DNA from: Pterois miles
Lineage: Eukaryota > Chordata > Actinopteri > Perciformes > Scorpaenidae
Direction: 5' to 3'
Assembly (NCBI GenBank): GCA_947000775.1
Contig: CAMQGK010000604.1
Location: 4,518,501 to 4,582,500 of the forward strand
Length of the DNA stretch: 64,000 nt
The notes beneath the pieces were generated by a model. The model was given only the letters and a program-made list of their open reading frames with translations, was not told the origin of the DNA and did not search any database. Both the position numbers and the translations under genes were made by a program. Positions 36,140 through 50,300 of the stretch are shown one piece after another (the first letter of the stretch is position 1; each line of letters opens with the position of its first letter).

Positions 36140-38920
36140 TAAAATCTTACAGATGATGAAATAAATAATTTTCTTAGTAACTTAAATGTTACGTCATAAG
36201 AAGAAAACATCAGTAAACACAGCCATACGCAACCACATATGTCAACAATTACAGTCATGGCAGGAGGAAATTATTGACTCTGACCTCATTGCATTGTAAA
36301 CTGCATAAACAAAAGGTGAAAACGGATTAAACTGATTTAATTGGGTTCGGTTAATTTGTGCGTCGCTACTATTGCATGCTCATATAAATGTGTTTATAGG
36401 CAGCGAATTGTATTTTATGACACTGATATCCCTGACAGAAGCATATCAGGCACAGAGCTCACCAGAGTAGCCTTTGAGCTCTAAACTAATAATTATTCAG
36501 CACAGTTGAGCAAAAACTGGCCACTGCTGCTGTGTTGACCTGCATGGTTTGTTTGGCCACGGGAAATCTGGGCTAAAGAGTTCAGACCCAGCGGGGTGAC
36601 ACGGGGACGCGGGAGCAGCTGTGTTTGCTGGGACGAGGCGGAGACGTGTGTTGAGTTTCTTCCTCTGTATGCTCTACTCCAAGATCCCCACAATGCTGAT
36701 TTTAGCGTAAATGAGTTGCACACAGGGAGAGAAAGCTCTGCAGTTGTGTGGCGCAGTTTAACAAGTGGAGACTTTTAGGGATTTCAGCTACCACGAGACA
36801 GAGGAGCCCTGAGAGCACCTGCTTCTTTAGAGACACTGGGACACACCGATGGGACCAGACCTCAACACAACCCCTCACAGTTTGGGTTTTTCCACTGCAG
36901 AGAAGCAGACTGTGAAAAATACTGTTTTTGAACAATAAATGAGGCAGTTAAAGGCACAGATCATCTTTTCTTCACAAGATGTGCATGTGCACTTTGGTGT
37001 TTTAAGTCTTCCAGTATGTGCACAAGTTTCCCCCCCCAAATCAACACGTCATGTAAATTTATAACATGGTTTCAGAGGGCTTCCAGTCTGGTCGCTGGCA
37101 ATGGTATTCTCCAATGTCAGATAAGACAGAGTGAGTATTAAAATGTTGCGGCCGGAATACAGCTGGAGAGCAGACGTGGAGTCGAACAAGCAGGATTATA
37201 AAGTCGATAGAGAGATAAACAAGACGTGAACGTCTTCCTAGTAGTCGTCCTCTAAGGGAATATTTAAGGTTGTTGTTGCTCAGTTCTAGCAAAGTGTGGA
37301 TAAGTGATTACACACATAAAATGTGTAATCCCTGTTGAAACACAGTTGTGTAACAATTAAATTAATGTCCGATGATTTCCGATTTGGCTATGTCAAAGTT
37401 TCTTTAAACTATTCTGTGCCTCAGCAAATAACATGGCCTACAGCGCCTTTGATTGTGGCTCACCTCTGATAACTCTGTCCTTAGTGTCCAGCCTGATTAG
37501 ACCACCCGCCTCCTTTCAACACGTAGCGATGCTGGCATTAGATGGTCACCATCATGATTCCTGGACACGAAACAAGAAAAACAGAAGAAAAGCAAGAATT
37601 TATCAGCTACAGCGCACTTCTTCTTAATCCTATCTGGCACTTTTTTGAACTTGGAGCTACATTTGGCCCAAATCTATAAAAACACACGTCTGACCTTATA
37701 GCTAGAAAGTAGGTTTTCTAATCATATAAATACAAAAATAGAGTCATATTTCATATGCATAGGACGCCTTGGATGATTAGACTACCTCAGTGAGGAGGGT
37801 AAGTTTGTAAAATATAATAATTTGGTAGATTTGGTAAAGACTGAGTTGCAAAGGAGGGAAACTATTTCTTTACATCATTTGTCTTTTTCCAAGCCATCCC
37901 ACACAGAACTTGACTTGAACTTGTCTATAGTGTGGAATAAAATTTTCCAAGAATCCAAATATTAATTGTCAATCAGCCGTTTTTCCACGTGGGCCACGAG
38001 GCTCGGGACCATCCAGGAGCTTAGGCTGTCAGAATGAGTCATCGCCAAGGTCTCATCTTCAAACAGCTTTTATAGTCATGTTTATGTGGCGAAACCATTT
38101 CAGTTTTATGGCTACTGTATTTGGGTTGGATATGTTATTACTTTCTAATTCTATTTTGAATTCATGTCAGCCTTTTTACTGTGTTTCAAATCCCACTGTC
38201 ACATTTTTATTGTTTTAACTGGTTGTAAACGTCTCTGAGGTGGCGGTGGCTCCAGCAGAAGTATCTGTAATAGTAATATTAGTGGTAGTATTATAGAAAC
38301 AGCAGAAGGGGTAGTAGTGGTCGCGGCACACAAACATCCAGCATCACCTAATTTATTCTTGGGAGAGAAATAAAAACAAATTTTGCGAGGAACAAAGCAG
38401 CATGTTATCTGGACGGAGTAAAGTCACAGTAAATTGTTTACCTCCTTCATTGCCATGTTATATAATCACTCATTAATTCAAAAGGGGAGTATGACATGTA
38501 ATACAGTGATAGAGCACATCCAAGACAGCATAATCCACAACAGTACCGGAGCTGCCAGAGCAAAATAAAAGTTATGTTCTTTTTCCTGGGAAGGACTTAC
38601 AGCTGCAGAGCAATGGAAAGACAAATGCAGGAAGACGATGACAGACATTTAAAAACAGAGAGATGGTGGGATGACTCGAGCAGAAAAATGTGTTCATTGT
38701 GTGCATCACACGTGCGTACGTAGCAACTGCTGCCTGCCTTTTCAATACCTGTGTTTTACAGTTTTAGAGATTTATTTCCACTACATTTAGTGTCAGAGGT
38801 TTATACTAATGACCAGCTAAAATACGGGTAATTCTGCGAGATCGCGGGCGATCCCAACTGACTTTACTGTCTTTCAGAGACTAGTAGGTTCAGTTCTGGG
38901 GCTAGAGGGAGAGAAAGGCT
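36140..38920. other. gene-free stretch
   Basis: No recognisable exon or repeat. A somewhat CpG-richer patch at 36580-36780 has an open frame on each strand but neither shows a family motif or a splice context. Confidence 0.55.
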
Positions 38921-39957
38921 AAACAACGCTGCAAAGGTGGGCTACATTTTAGTGAGGAATAACTGGCAGGGCCATTTTCAATGGGGTCCCTTGACCTCTG
39001 ACCTCAAGATATGTGGATGAAAATGGGTTCTATGGGTACCCACAAGTCTTCCCTTTACAGACATGCTCACTTTATGATAATCACACGCAGTTTTTTCATG
39101 CAGTATAATCCTAAATATGGTGTGTTTGAATATTTCTGCATACTGGGGTCCCTAAACAGTCTTAGAATTAAATAAATTGGGTATCACTATAAAGCTGAGA
39201 CTCTTGTGGATCCAATGAGGCGAACTATATTCATGTGTGATGATGTTAGTCCTCATAGTAGCATTTCAGTGTAGTGAGACCCTTTTTTGAAACTTGACCT
39301 CAAACTTGACCTGGTGACTTCTAGGATAATCACAGCCTCATGAAACTTTATGGCAACAAACTGGGTGGCTTTCCTAGCTAGATTAATAATAAGCGGGTTT
39401 CTGAGCAGTTTACAAACAGAGGTGGTCACCATCCAATCACCAAAAAAAGTAATTCTTGCAACAATCTCCAAATGTCAAAAGTTTTTGATATCAAATCACA
39501 GCATGGATTTTTCTATGATGTTCCTCAAGGTTTATTAATGTGGTATTTTGGAGGGATTACTGATGATTTTTATAAATTCTTGAGTCGTAAAAAATGGTTA
39601 AATTTAGCACCAAATCTGTGCAACAAACGGTATCAACCCAAAAATAGCTGCAACAACTTATGAGACATACCAGAGCATGGGGATGATCATCATATACTTC
39701 AATCATAATGTTCTGAACCCTTATACACTTTTATGATTAATTTAAATTAATTAATGTGTTTATTTCTGATTTATGAATAGAAGAACTTGACACACCGTGC
39801 TAAGCAGCATCTGAAATTAATAATCAGGTTTCCAGCTTTCAGATGATGTACACCACTTCTATGTGACATCTATAGCTGACCTGCTATCTCCCCCTAAAGA
39901 CCCCCTGTGCCCCCCTAAAAAAGACGAAAAGGGGTCTATTGTGGGTCTCAGAGGGTT
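38920..39957. repeat. interspersed repeat, boundaries uncertain
   Basis: The left part (CCCTTGACCTCTGACCTCAA, ACAGACATGCTCACTTTATG) matches, inverted, sequence inside the hAT-like element at 27010-27120. The right part ends GGGTCTCAGAGGGTTAA after a CCCCCTAAAG-rich stretch, also typical of a dispersed fish repeat. No transposase frame was found. Confidence 0.4.
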
Positions 39958-39959
39958 AA

Positions 39960-42900
39960 GAGACTTGATGAGACTTGTGTTGAGAAATAAAGCATAAATG
40001 TTGCTTAGGAAAAGACACATTGGTTGTTATTACTTCAGCAAAGTGACATTACAGAAGATTTGAACGTACACCAACTGAAGCCGTTTTGTTTCCATTGTTA
40101 AGGTTTCAGCCAGTTGAAGGTGTTGGACATAAATGCACTGGACTTCACTAACTGATATGAGTACTGCAGCAGAAACAGTCAGCAGCTTCTATTAATGCTG
40201 AGCCATTTATTTCTTATTAGTTCTTTGGGTGCCTCCATCTGCATGTGGTTTCAGCCCTGCACAGAGCGAGCCAACCCTAACAATAAACCAAACACCTCAG
40301 CAGATATTGTGCAACAATAAGGTAAATCAAGGCATAAAGAAGACAATACTCACAGGATGCACACATTTCTGAGGTCAGAAGAAACAGAGCAAAAGGAGGA
40401 AGGCGGCATATATAGCTTCTCATTAAAAGGAAGTGATTAGACCTGAGGGAGGCGGCTTCTTTCTAGACAGGAGCGCTTCATTTATCCTCCCTGCATCAAG
40501 TGTGGTCATGTGATCACTTTCTGGGGACCAAATGCAATGCATTTGTGCAGATAAATCTGACGTCAATTTCAAAAAATCCAACCCATCTATCTCTATGAGC
40601 GTGTCCACACCGAGTCCGAAAGTGTTTTGATTTCTGCAAATTTTGGATGCCGACAAAAACAAACCAACCAATAAAAAAAAATGACTTTTTTGCTCACACA
40701 ATCAATAGATTTTTGTCAGACGTTGTAATTCTGTTTATGCCATCACACAACAATTTGGATACTGATCTCGCAAATTGTTGTGCTTCTATTGAGATTTTCC
40801 AATGAAGCTTTGTCATATTTGATGATACCATCACCCTAAAAATGGGAAAAAATGTGATTTTGTGTGTATTGTGGCTATAGAAATAAAGATGTTATCATTT
40901 CCAAAATTCACAAAATGTTTTTATCTAACAAAATATTCAGCTTCAATCAGTATTTGTTGGCATTTAGCCTTTCAAAAACAGCATTTTCACTGCTGTCAAA
41001 ATCACTGTCATCTATATTAACAGACCAGTCTAACATTTTAATTTTTGTTTTGTTTCTGAAAAGGCCTTTAAGGGGGTTATGAGATGAAAACAATGGTTCA
41101 GCGCCTTTTGTGACTACCAGATTCATTTATACCTACATATTTTTCCTGAGCTTCCTTTTTTCTTGGCTCACTTTTCAAACAGTAATTTGTCACCTCTCAT
41201 GTAGCTGAGTACTCATGTCACTCCATCCTGTTGTGGAGGGTCTTTCCTGTCACTCATAATATTTACTTTCTTTTTAATATTTACCTCCTGAGTGCCCCCT
41301 GTTCTTAATCCTCTTGAGAGACTTCAGCTTGGTCCTCTTAAAGTGTCGACCTCTGCATTAATTTCCTCTTTGTGCTATTTTGGTGTTTTGTGTGCTCCAT
41401 GGCCGTGACGCTATATATTTGGAGGGAGTTTTTTTATAACAGGTTTCTTTTATTCTCCTGCTTTTCTAGCTGCAGCCTGAGGTGTTAGGTTTGATCTCAA
41501 CAGTAAAGACCCAGGCTGCAGATACCCTCACCGTGTGTTGTGTTTGGTTTCTCTGGTATGTTTTCTCAGTAACATCTACACACATTTCTCACCTCCTCCA
41601 ACCTACACTACTGACACTGGTAATTTCTTTTTACAGTTAAATTTAGTTCATTCTAAGCCTTTCTCTCCCTTTATTTGCCTAAAGGTGGTCACTCTGCTGT
41701 CTCCTGTATGCTCTGGTCTTGAGGGACATACTCAACAAGTTCAAGTTTGTTTATCTGGATTGTTAGGTTTTTCCAAGTCTTCAGAAGATCATGGTACAGG
41801 TATGGCAGGTCCTAAAACACTGTATGTTAGGCACTGGTGACCAACAGATGGCTCTCTAGGTTTCTGGGCTTTGCTAATTTCTGTCTCTTTCATTTCAGCT
41901 CTGTCACAGCTGATCTCAACCCCTCAACTCGGGAACTGAACTGATCTGTCGCTGCCTCGCTGCATATGGCAGATGCCCTGAAGCAGTACTTTCTCAGTAA
42001 CCTCTGCAACCAGCAGCTTCAAGTAAAGACTACGATCTAAATCCTCAGAGGAATTCATAGACCACACGAGGGAGTGTATTATTATTATTGTCCTAAACCC
42101 TGAAAATGGTTCCCATTTCAGAAACTGTTGCAGCTTGTTTTCTCCTTGACTGAATCGATCAGTCACAAAGACAGACTCAGTGTCGGGACATTTGCCGAGG
42201 AACACGATACTCTGGATGGTCCGTCCACTGTGACAGCAGTATTTTGAAGCCTGTTTGTCAGTCAGACACAACTAATGAGGTCCGGGGTCTTGGCTGAAGC
42301 ATCTAGTAGTCTCCTTGAAGTTGATGTGCATCAGCGGGCCTCTTTGCGCTCGTGTCAGCAGTCTGATATCCTGTCACCGCTTGCTACTCACTGCAAAGAG
42401 ACAATGCCGCAACGAGTGAGTAAGTTGGTTAGCTCAGACGTCAAAGTCCAACCACCACTCCCAAAAACATAATTTATGGTTCTCAGAGAGACAGAAACAA
42501 GATTTTTTTCTTTACTCTCTCCCCTCAGACTGGTTGTCTGGACCAGATTTCAAATATAACTGCACTTGTAAATACAGCCATCCACCCACTATCATAATTA
42601 GTGACTATAAATTACAGAATGGAAAAAAACAACACTTCTGGTTTATGTTTTATACCATGATAACATACTGGATAACAAGAAACAGTGCATGCCAAATGAA
42701 GTCCAGATACAGCTAGAGAAACATTCCTTTACAGTGAAAGCTGTTCATACAAAATCATGCATAATTACACAGACAAAAGCAAACGCGACATCCATTCATC
42801 ACATCTGTCTAGACTTTACGTGAAAACCTAAGCATAAGTCGTTATCAGCCATGAAAAGGAAAACTGACAGTTGAATTATTCAGCAGTGGCCCACATACTC

Positions 42901-43950
42901 ATACACTCTGGAGTCTTCCACAGTTTGTGTAAAAGCAGGTCAAATTGTTAAATAAATTGTCAATAAAAAATGAGAGTAGTTTCAGCTGAGAAAAGGCCAC
43001 CAACAAGCCTAGAAAACCTGTCTCCCGCTCAACAACGTGGCCTTTTCTGTCTGGGAACCAAACCTTTCCCAGAGCCCCGACGGTACCGCTGCGCAAAAAG
43101 CAACTTGCAAGGGATTTTCAGAGTCTGGTAAAATAAACTCACGACCCCAAGCTGGGACTTGGGCAGGGAGGCCCAGGCTGACATTTGTCTTGGCATAAGC
43201 AGCTAATGCCAACGTTGGGCAGATAGCCCACTGACATCAGTAACATGGGAATCGTGGCCTGAGGGCATTCATTGAGATGCTGGATCCATTTGGCTCTATG
43301 AGAACCCATATTAATGACAGGACTGGCAGTGAACCATATTTGCTGTGATGCAGCTGCAGCTACAGTCATAACTGAATGATACCATGAGCAAATACTGCAG
43401 ATACTTAATTTTACTACATTTAATACGTAACTATGTCCTACAAAATATAAAGCACATGCTGCGGCAAAAAATACAGTCAGCCCTCTTATTTTTTGCCTCA
43501 AATGACTGAGTGATGTTTAATCATCAGACTAATCTTGAGTTTGATGAAGAGCAGTGCACTGGTACCTTACTGGTAATAATAAAAACTGTTTGCATGAGGG
43601 GCTTTCAGTGTGCAAACTGTTTTGTGCTAGTTTTTGCTGCCGGATAAGAACTGAAGAACAGTTGAAATAACTGAAAATAATTATTTCATTTTTATCTCAT
43701 TTCATGTATTATCTCATGATGTGCTGACTGACGTAAGCAGTGTGGTTGTATTTTTATGTACTGCTCTGAAAGACAGAAAAACAGAAAAAAGAAAAAGAAA
43801 TGGAGGAAAAGAAAAACTAGAATTACCCTGCAGTTGTACAGTGAATCTCCGCCAGCCAGTCAAGATGCAGTTTACGTCCATGTCCAAAAGTCATCACTTC
43901 ACCATTTAATCCTATTAGACAGTTGTTTGAAATTTAATTCTTGATTTATG
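39960..43950. other. gene-free stretch
   Basis: No exon, RNA gene or clear transposon was recognised. Open frames here are short and lack splice support or family motifs. A moderately CpG-containing patch lies near 42270-42440, without further promoter signs. Confidence 0.6.
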
Positions 43951-43957
43951 GCCAAAA

Positions 43958-44120
43958 CGTGTTTTGTGAGGTCACAGTGACCTTGAACTTTGAATACCAA
44001 AATCTAATGCCATGAAAAAAATCCTCTCCTGAGATATCACGTTCACAAGAATGCTCAGCCAGACAACCCGAAAACATGATGCCACAGCTGTCACCGGCAC
44101 GGAGGCATAAGGAAAAGCTG
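43958..44120 (+). repeat. interspersed repeat fragment
   Basis: GTGAGGTCACAGTGACCTTG, CTGAGATATCACGTTCACAA, AGACAACCCGAAAACATGAT and CGGCACGGAGGCAT, in this order, match a widespread fish repeat by memory. No ends are visible. Confidence 0.5.
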
Positions 44121-45353
44121 GCAACGTTTGGTAGATTTTCTCTGGATGACATCTGGATGATATCGTAATCTTTCCTAAATCCTAAGAAGAGCATGTTAAA
44201 TAGGTATGGCAACCTCTATATGTGTGTCAAGGACAGTATCAGGAGTTTTGCCACGATGGTCAGACTACTATCCTCTTAAATAAAGGGCTTTGCTATTTTA
44301 TATTGATTAATTGATTTTTTTTTTATTAAATTTTGTGTCCAAAATTAACTGTCGTTATCTCTGTGTGTCAAATTGACCCATAAAAATCACAATGTGATAA
44401 TAGGCAAACATAAAAGATGTCCCTCAGATGTCCTGGCAGCTGTATGTCGCCAGTATAGTCAGCAATATTTTCTAATTAAACTCAGATTCACAGAGTTCGG
44501 TATTCCAGTTGTCCAGTATATTAGACCATCTGAGACCAACCAGCTCACTCATCCCACCCCAGTTTGAGCCATATCTGGAGTGGAAACTTGGTCTGAATTT
44601 ATGACCTGATTTCATATAATAACATGGACCTCCATGTGCCAACTGCAAGAAAGACAGAGCAAATTTTCATTAGATCATTGTACTGTATGCACTGTCTGTT
44701 ACATAACCTGTCTAAACTTCATAATTTAGATTCCTCTGCGAGTGTGATGGATGCATCACATCTGTGCTGTATGCTCTATTGGTAATTAATGGCCACTGCA
44801 TTAAGTTGAGGTTAGCATTTACAGGTAGGGAATTCATTTTTCGCAGAATTTGGAAAGGTCAGATGAAGTCTGGGGTTAGTTTTCCATACCTAGTGGAGAC
44901 GGAGCAACTGTAGCTCGTCATTTTCTGTGTTTTTGCCCTCCATTTTTGAAAAGAGCCTGACAGAAACAAGGGAAGGGGCGATTTATGACCTCTTCCGAGA
45001 TCCAACACATATTGTACTCTGCAGCATGTGACACGCGGCAGAGTGGGAGGCGCTGGGGTTATATAACGTGAAGGAAAACAAAGCTACGCTGACAACATAC
45101 TGTAATAACACCTGGCAACAATCACATTCAAATATGTCACCATATTAAAAACAAATATTCTTCATTATACGCTACTTTCTAAAACATGTCCTTCAATTCC
45201 CTTTTATTGAATTATTTTTCTTTTATTAACATTTTTGTCTTAAATGATCATTTTTTTATATTCACAGGGTACTCTCTTGGTACTCTAATACTGGTTTCAG
45301 TTAGTTTGCTGTAAATAGCAGCCTGAAAGATTTTTCTTGCATTTGCTGGATAT

Positions 45354-45830
45354 TTAAGGGATAGTTTGGGTGTTTTGAAGTGGGGTTGTATGAGGTGCTT
45401 ATCCATAGTAGGTGCAGTACTTACAGTGCATGATGATTATCTTGCCGTCAGACAGCCCTGTACTTCTTCCTGACAGGGAACTGAACTGAAAGTAAAACTT
45501 ATTTATGGTCTCTTCAAAACCAGCAGGCTCTGATGACAAAACTGTATATAAGTATGTTTTACTTTCAGCTCAGTTTGCTGTCAGAAAATATTCTAAATAC
45601 AGCAGACACTTAATGCAAAATCACCTTTTTAGGTGAGCCTTTCTTTGAGGTGGATAAAATATGTTTTTCTGCTGGCCCCGTCCACAGCAGTACATTGCTT
45701 CGCTCCGGTGCTGGTACTCCTGTCTGTTTGTCAATGCTGGGCCGACCAGCATTGTACTGTAAGTACTACACTATCTATGAATAAATACGTCATACAAGCC
45801 CAATTAAAAACACCCAAACTGTCCCTTTAA
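45354..45830 (+). mobile_element. TTAA-flanked MITE, same family as 28201-28953
   Basis: TTAAGGGATAGTTTGGGTG at 45354 and the inverted CACCCAAACTGTCCCTTTAA ending at 45830. The inner words GTTTTGAAGTGGGGTTGTAT, GTGAGCCTTTCTTT and GTGGATAAAATAT are shared with the 28.2-kb copy. No ORF of its own. Confidence 0.85.
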
Positions 45831-46829
45831 GATGATAAGCACAGCCATCTGTCGGACATAAACACTTCAACAGTAACTGCTGAGGACATGTTTCTAAATC
45901 TATGTCCAGATCATCAGCAATTACTATTAAATTTCTTTCTCAAAAGTAATAATTGCTTATTGTGTCACATTCAGATTGTGCACCACTGTTTTTGCACGGT
46001 GCCTCACGTCTATATTTGCCAGGGGTAAATGTTTATGCATTGTTTTGATCATAGCTGTCAGGACATCAGACTGATTGGACAAACTAAGAGTCCATAGAAG
46101 GCCGGGGTCAGTTTCATCCAAACTCTAAGAGCCTCTCACAGAAAGAAAACTTCAACAAACTCTGCAGAAAACGTCTTGTTCCTTCTTCTTCTTCTGTGGT
46201 TCACTGGTTGTGTACTAGCTCAAACCCTCTGGGGATAGAGCTTTTTAAACAGACAATAACACTGGCCTTCAAGCATGTTTACTTCAGCTTAACGTCCCAC
46301 TCAGAATAAAGTGGTGACAAACTCTTCTGCTACTCATTGGATTCATACGTTCACTATGAAGCAGGGTAATAACCGGCAGAGGAGGCACAAAAGAAGCAGC
46401 CGACCGTTATCAGCGTGTGATTATGTGTCGGCTCCAGTGTGTGATGCTGGAAAACAAAACTATGAAGGTGCTCTTTGTTATAACGTCCATAACGAGGGTC
46501 TCTATATTTAGGCTGCTTCACTGACAGCAGGTTTATGAAACAGTTTTTCATGCACCCATCATTAGCCAAGTATTGGACTAATGGGAATCCTTATGTAGAG
46601 GAGGAATGAGACCTCTTCCTTTAGGACTCTGTCACTGACAAAAGCACACAAAAAACAAATAGCTTCCAGTATAAACACAGTAAAAATAGCTTCTTTCTGT
46701 CCTTAGGAAATATTGAGATTTCTAAAGGCTTCAGCTTTGTCTTTGTGTTTTTTACATACAGTAATATGCGTAAATAAATATGGACAGGCAGTTTTATGTA
46801 TTTTTCAATACACATACGTCCACCACTTT

Positions 46830-47265
46830 GGTCCAGACTGAAATATCTCAACAACTATTAGTTGCCATGAAATTCATGGTCATTCATAGTCACAGTCAGG
46901 ATGAATTTGAATCTGATAGTTGATCCCCTTTCTTTTCTTACAGCGCCGCCATGAGGTTGACATGTTTGATTTGTCGTGAAATGTCTCAATATTGGATTGG
47001 ATTTGGTAGCCTACAGATATCCATTGATCCCAGAGGTTGATTGATCTTGGATTTTTCATCTGGCAAGAACCAGCAAGTTATTTTATTGTCTCCTAGTGAA
47101 ATATGTCAACATCTACAACATCCAAATTTTGTACAGACTTCATTGTTTCTAGACAACAAATCCTTACGACTTTTTCTCTCACCGCCACAAGGTTGAAATT
47201 TATGTTTTTTAATGAAATGTTGGGATTGGATTGATTGCCAGGCTCCCATGCTAGATAAAACATGA
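46830..47265 (+). repeat. interspersed repeat, two related blocks
   Basis: Blocks such as AAATATCTCAACAACTATTA, GCCATGAAATTCATGG and GCGCCGCCATGAGGTTGACA resemble a repeat very common in fish genomes, and a second block (GTACAGACTTCATTG, ACCGCCACAAGGTTGAAATT) repeats the pattern at 47125-47230. There is no coding frame. Boundaries are approximate. Confidence 0.5.
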
Positions 47266-47301
47266 TTAAGTACCCTCTAATGTGTCCTTAAAATGGAGAA
47301 A

Positions 47302-47476
47302 TGATGGGCGCCCCAGTAGCTTAGTTGGTAGAGCGGGCACCCATAAAACAGCAGTATAACTGATCACAGCGGCTTGTATGTTCAAATCCAACCTGTGACT
47401 CCCATTCTATCCTCTGTCCTGTTTAATAAAGGCCCAAAAAGAAAAATAAATAAAAAAATAAATAAATAAAACATAA
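47302..47476 (+). mobile_element. tRNA-derived SINE with target-site duplication
   Basis: A-box-like TAGCTTAGTTGGTAGAGCGG and B-box-like TGTTCAAATCC, then CCTGTTTAATAAAGGC and an A-rich (AAATA)n tail. It is flanked by the 12-bp direct repeat AAAATGGAGAAA (47290-47301 and 47477-47488). The B box is degraded, so this is an old copy. Confidence 0.85.
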
Positions 47477-48529
47477 AAAATGGAGAAAACATGACAAAGT
47501 GCCCTTAAAATGGAGAAAAAATGATGCAGTGCCACATAGGCTGCCCGACATGCTAGAAAACTTTTTATTTTTTTCCACAGATCAATATTGGGCCCAGCAT
47601 CAGTGATCTAATTACAAAAACGTGCAGCAAACACTGTGCGCACCCAAAGACTCTTCAACAAGGACTTTCTGTTGGAAGGGAGTCACAGTTGAAGCGAGAC
47701 AGCACTTACCTCGTCACTTACTGACAGAAACACTTAAAGATGGCTTTTTCTCTGTCATCATCCATATGAATACATTCACCCTTGAATAAGGGCAAAAGTA
47801 TGTCTTCAAACCAACATAGATTATGGTTTACGCCACAAAACGCTGACTGTTGAGTGAGGCGTATAGTGTGCACACTCTTGTGTTTGATCATTGGGCTGTG
47901 AATCTTCAGCGCTCTCTTCCCAGAATGGAAATGCGTCATGAGGGAGAAAAAAAACTGCCACTGAGGTCTTATCGTTTCACACTAATGCTTGGAGCCAACT
48001 ATAGATCTACCGGGCAGCAAGGCTTTGTTTAACTGCTCCAGTCCACATTGGTTGACTACACACCATCACCACAGATTGTCTCGGACAAATCGTCTTTGTT
48101 CTCCCACTAGGGGTTGCCTCCCGATGGGCCAGAATTCACACCGAGTCTCGAGGGACCGCGGCTGGGGAGTCACTGCGGAGGCACTCATGTCAAGACAAAA
48201 CACAGAAGACCAAACCAAATAAAACACCGATGGGGATACATTACTTAGGAAAGCATCACTGCAGGAATTTCCCTGAGTGGTTCAGTGCGGGATGTTGTCA
48301 CTTGTAATTCTGCATTTTATGGCTTTGCAAAAACTAAAACATTCATTATCTGACAAAGGATGTTTTTATTACCATATACAGTACGTGGCGTTCTGTATGA
48401 ACTGATTCTCCTCACTTTGTGCATTCCAGACAGACAGAGGAAACAAGATATATGAACAACACTAAGAGTCTACAGCGCGCCAGCAGCTCTATGAGGCTGG
48501 ACTAAATAGCAGTGCTAAATGCTAATATC

Positions 48530-48870
48530 AGACATGTAGAAGTATACTGTGCATCCCAGTACCCATAGATTTAGTATGTCCCAATACACAGTATGTCAAC
48601 TGCAGTGAGCCCAAAATACCAGGATGTCCTACTACACCCTGTCGCATTCTTCAGTATGCAAGCCAGCATGATTTTCTGGCTATGCTGACCCACAATCCTC
48701 TGCAGGCGGATATATAGGCAAGAGGGTCAAAGGTCACAACGTTGTGATGAAGTAGTATGTCCCAAATGTATACATACTGAATGCAGTAGTACATTCTGTA
48801 CAGAGTAAGGGCCGCTGTAGTATGTATTAAATGTAAAAAGGAAAGTATGCAATGTGGAATGTAGCCATAA
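48530..48870 (-). repeat. interspersed repeat shared with 17385-17670
   Basis: The segment CCCACAATCCTCTGC, GCAAGAGGGTCAAAG and repeated AGTATG/GTACAT words match, in reverse orientation, the sequence near 17460-17550. Both translate to a similar accidental peptide ending ACWLAY/SCWLAY, which exposes the repeat. Probably a non-autonomous DNA transposon; ends are not resolved. Confidence 0.6.
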
Positions 48871-49712
48871 TGTTTACCATGACAGTCACTAATTAGCACT
48901 AAACATAAAATAAAGCTGAAGTAAAGGTGAAGCAAGACTGACAAATGTGCTGACATGCAATATATCATCACTGAGGTAGAGAACTCAACATTGTCTGACT
49001 ATCAGTAATGTAGAAACAACCACTACACAGACATAGAGACACAATATAGAGCAATAATACACAGTAACAGCAGAAATAATTAGATGTTTGGATGGTTGTT
49101 TACCTGAAATGCTCCAAAGACTGGAGGTAACAGTTTAACAGTGAAAAAATGAGCAGTCATGAACCTAACAGCTGCACTATAACCTTTAGATCACTAAAAA
49201 TATTGAGTCAAATTATGTTTGAAGACATTTTAATCAATTCCAAATACACTTCAAATGCTCCTTTTAGATAAATGGCTTTGGTAAAGCATCTATCTTCCTT
49301 ATGTATCTACAAATCTTACCACATTCTTACAGTGAACAAGTGGGCCAGATGAAGTCCTGTCATAACAACATCAGCCACATCTCTGCTTCACCTGTTTTGG
49401 AAGATGGTGCACAAGCGGGCCAACATGTGCTGCACAATACGGCCTCTCTGACCAGAGAAATATCACAATCATAATTTCTGCAACTTATTTCTGTCCAGTG
49501 ATCAAGATCCTGCGATAAGCTCTTGTGCTATCATCCAAAAGCTCATTAATAAATTTCCCAATATTAAATTCTGGTAATAATACCGTTAACACAGCCAAAC
49601 ACATGGCTGTCCTGCTGTAACTGTGTAAAATTGCAAATAAAAGCACAGAGCAGTCCTCTTAGTGGTTCAGATCGAACGGTGCCTTTTAGAGCCATATGTT
49701 TCTCTGACTCCG

Positions 49713-49898
49713 TCCATCCATCTGCAACCACTTATCCCGTTATCCCGAGGGCTGGAGCCGATCCCAGCTGGCATTAGGCGAAGGCAGGGTACACCCTGGA
49801 CCCAGAGAAAACCCACACTAACATGCAAACTGAAGGGCCCCAAGCCAGATTCAAACCTGCGACCCTCTTGCTGTGAGACGACAGTGCTAACCACTGGA
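49713..49898 (-). mobile_element. tRNA-derived SINE, truncated
   Basis: On the minus strand: CCAGTGGTTAGCACTGTCGT (A-box side), GGTTTGAATC (B box), GTTTGCATGTTAGTGTGGGT, and a (GATGGA) tail. Same family as the copies at 2183 and 24834. The extreme 5' end and a central part are missing. Open frames over this interval come from the SINE. Confidence 0.8.
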
Positions 49899-50300
49899 AC
49901 CAATATATTCAAACCCATTTTTACGCTCAACAACATTTTAATCCCTGCTATTTAAAAATCAACTTATTGTGAAATACTGCCTGATTCAGTGACTGTCACC
50001 TCATTTCTGTGCTCATCAGCTAGTAACATTTTATGTGAGTTAGAGCTGTACCAAAACCACAGTGTCATTACATTTCATCTTCTGGGTACCATGGACAGCT
50101 GTACCACATGGCATGGCAATGTATCGTATAGCTGTCAAGATAATTCACAAAAAAAACAAAATATTAGCTTAATGGTGCCAAAGTGGTGTACTGACCGAGA
50201 AAAATGAAGTACAGATAAAGCAGGATTGAGAGATATGCTCGAAGATAGACCACATTTTTTGTCAATTCATGGATCAAACGTGACGTGATTTAAAGGTTTA

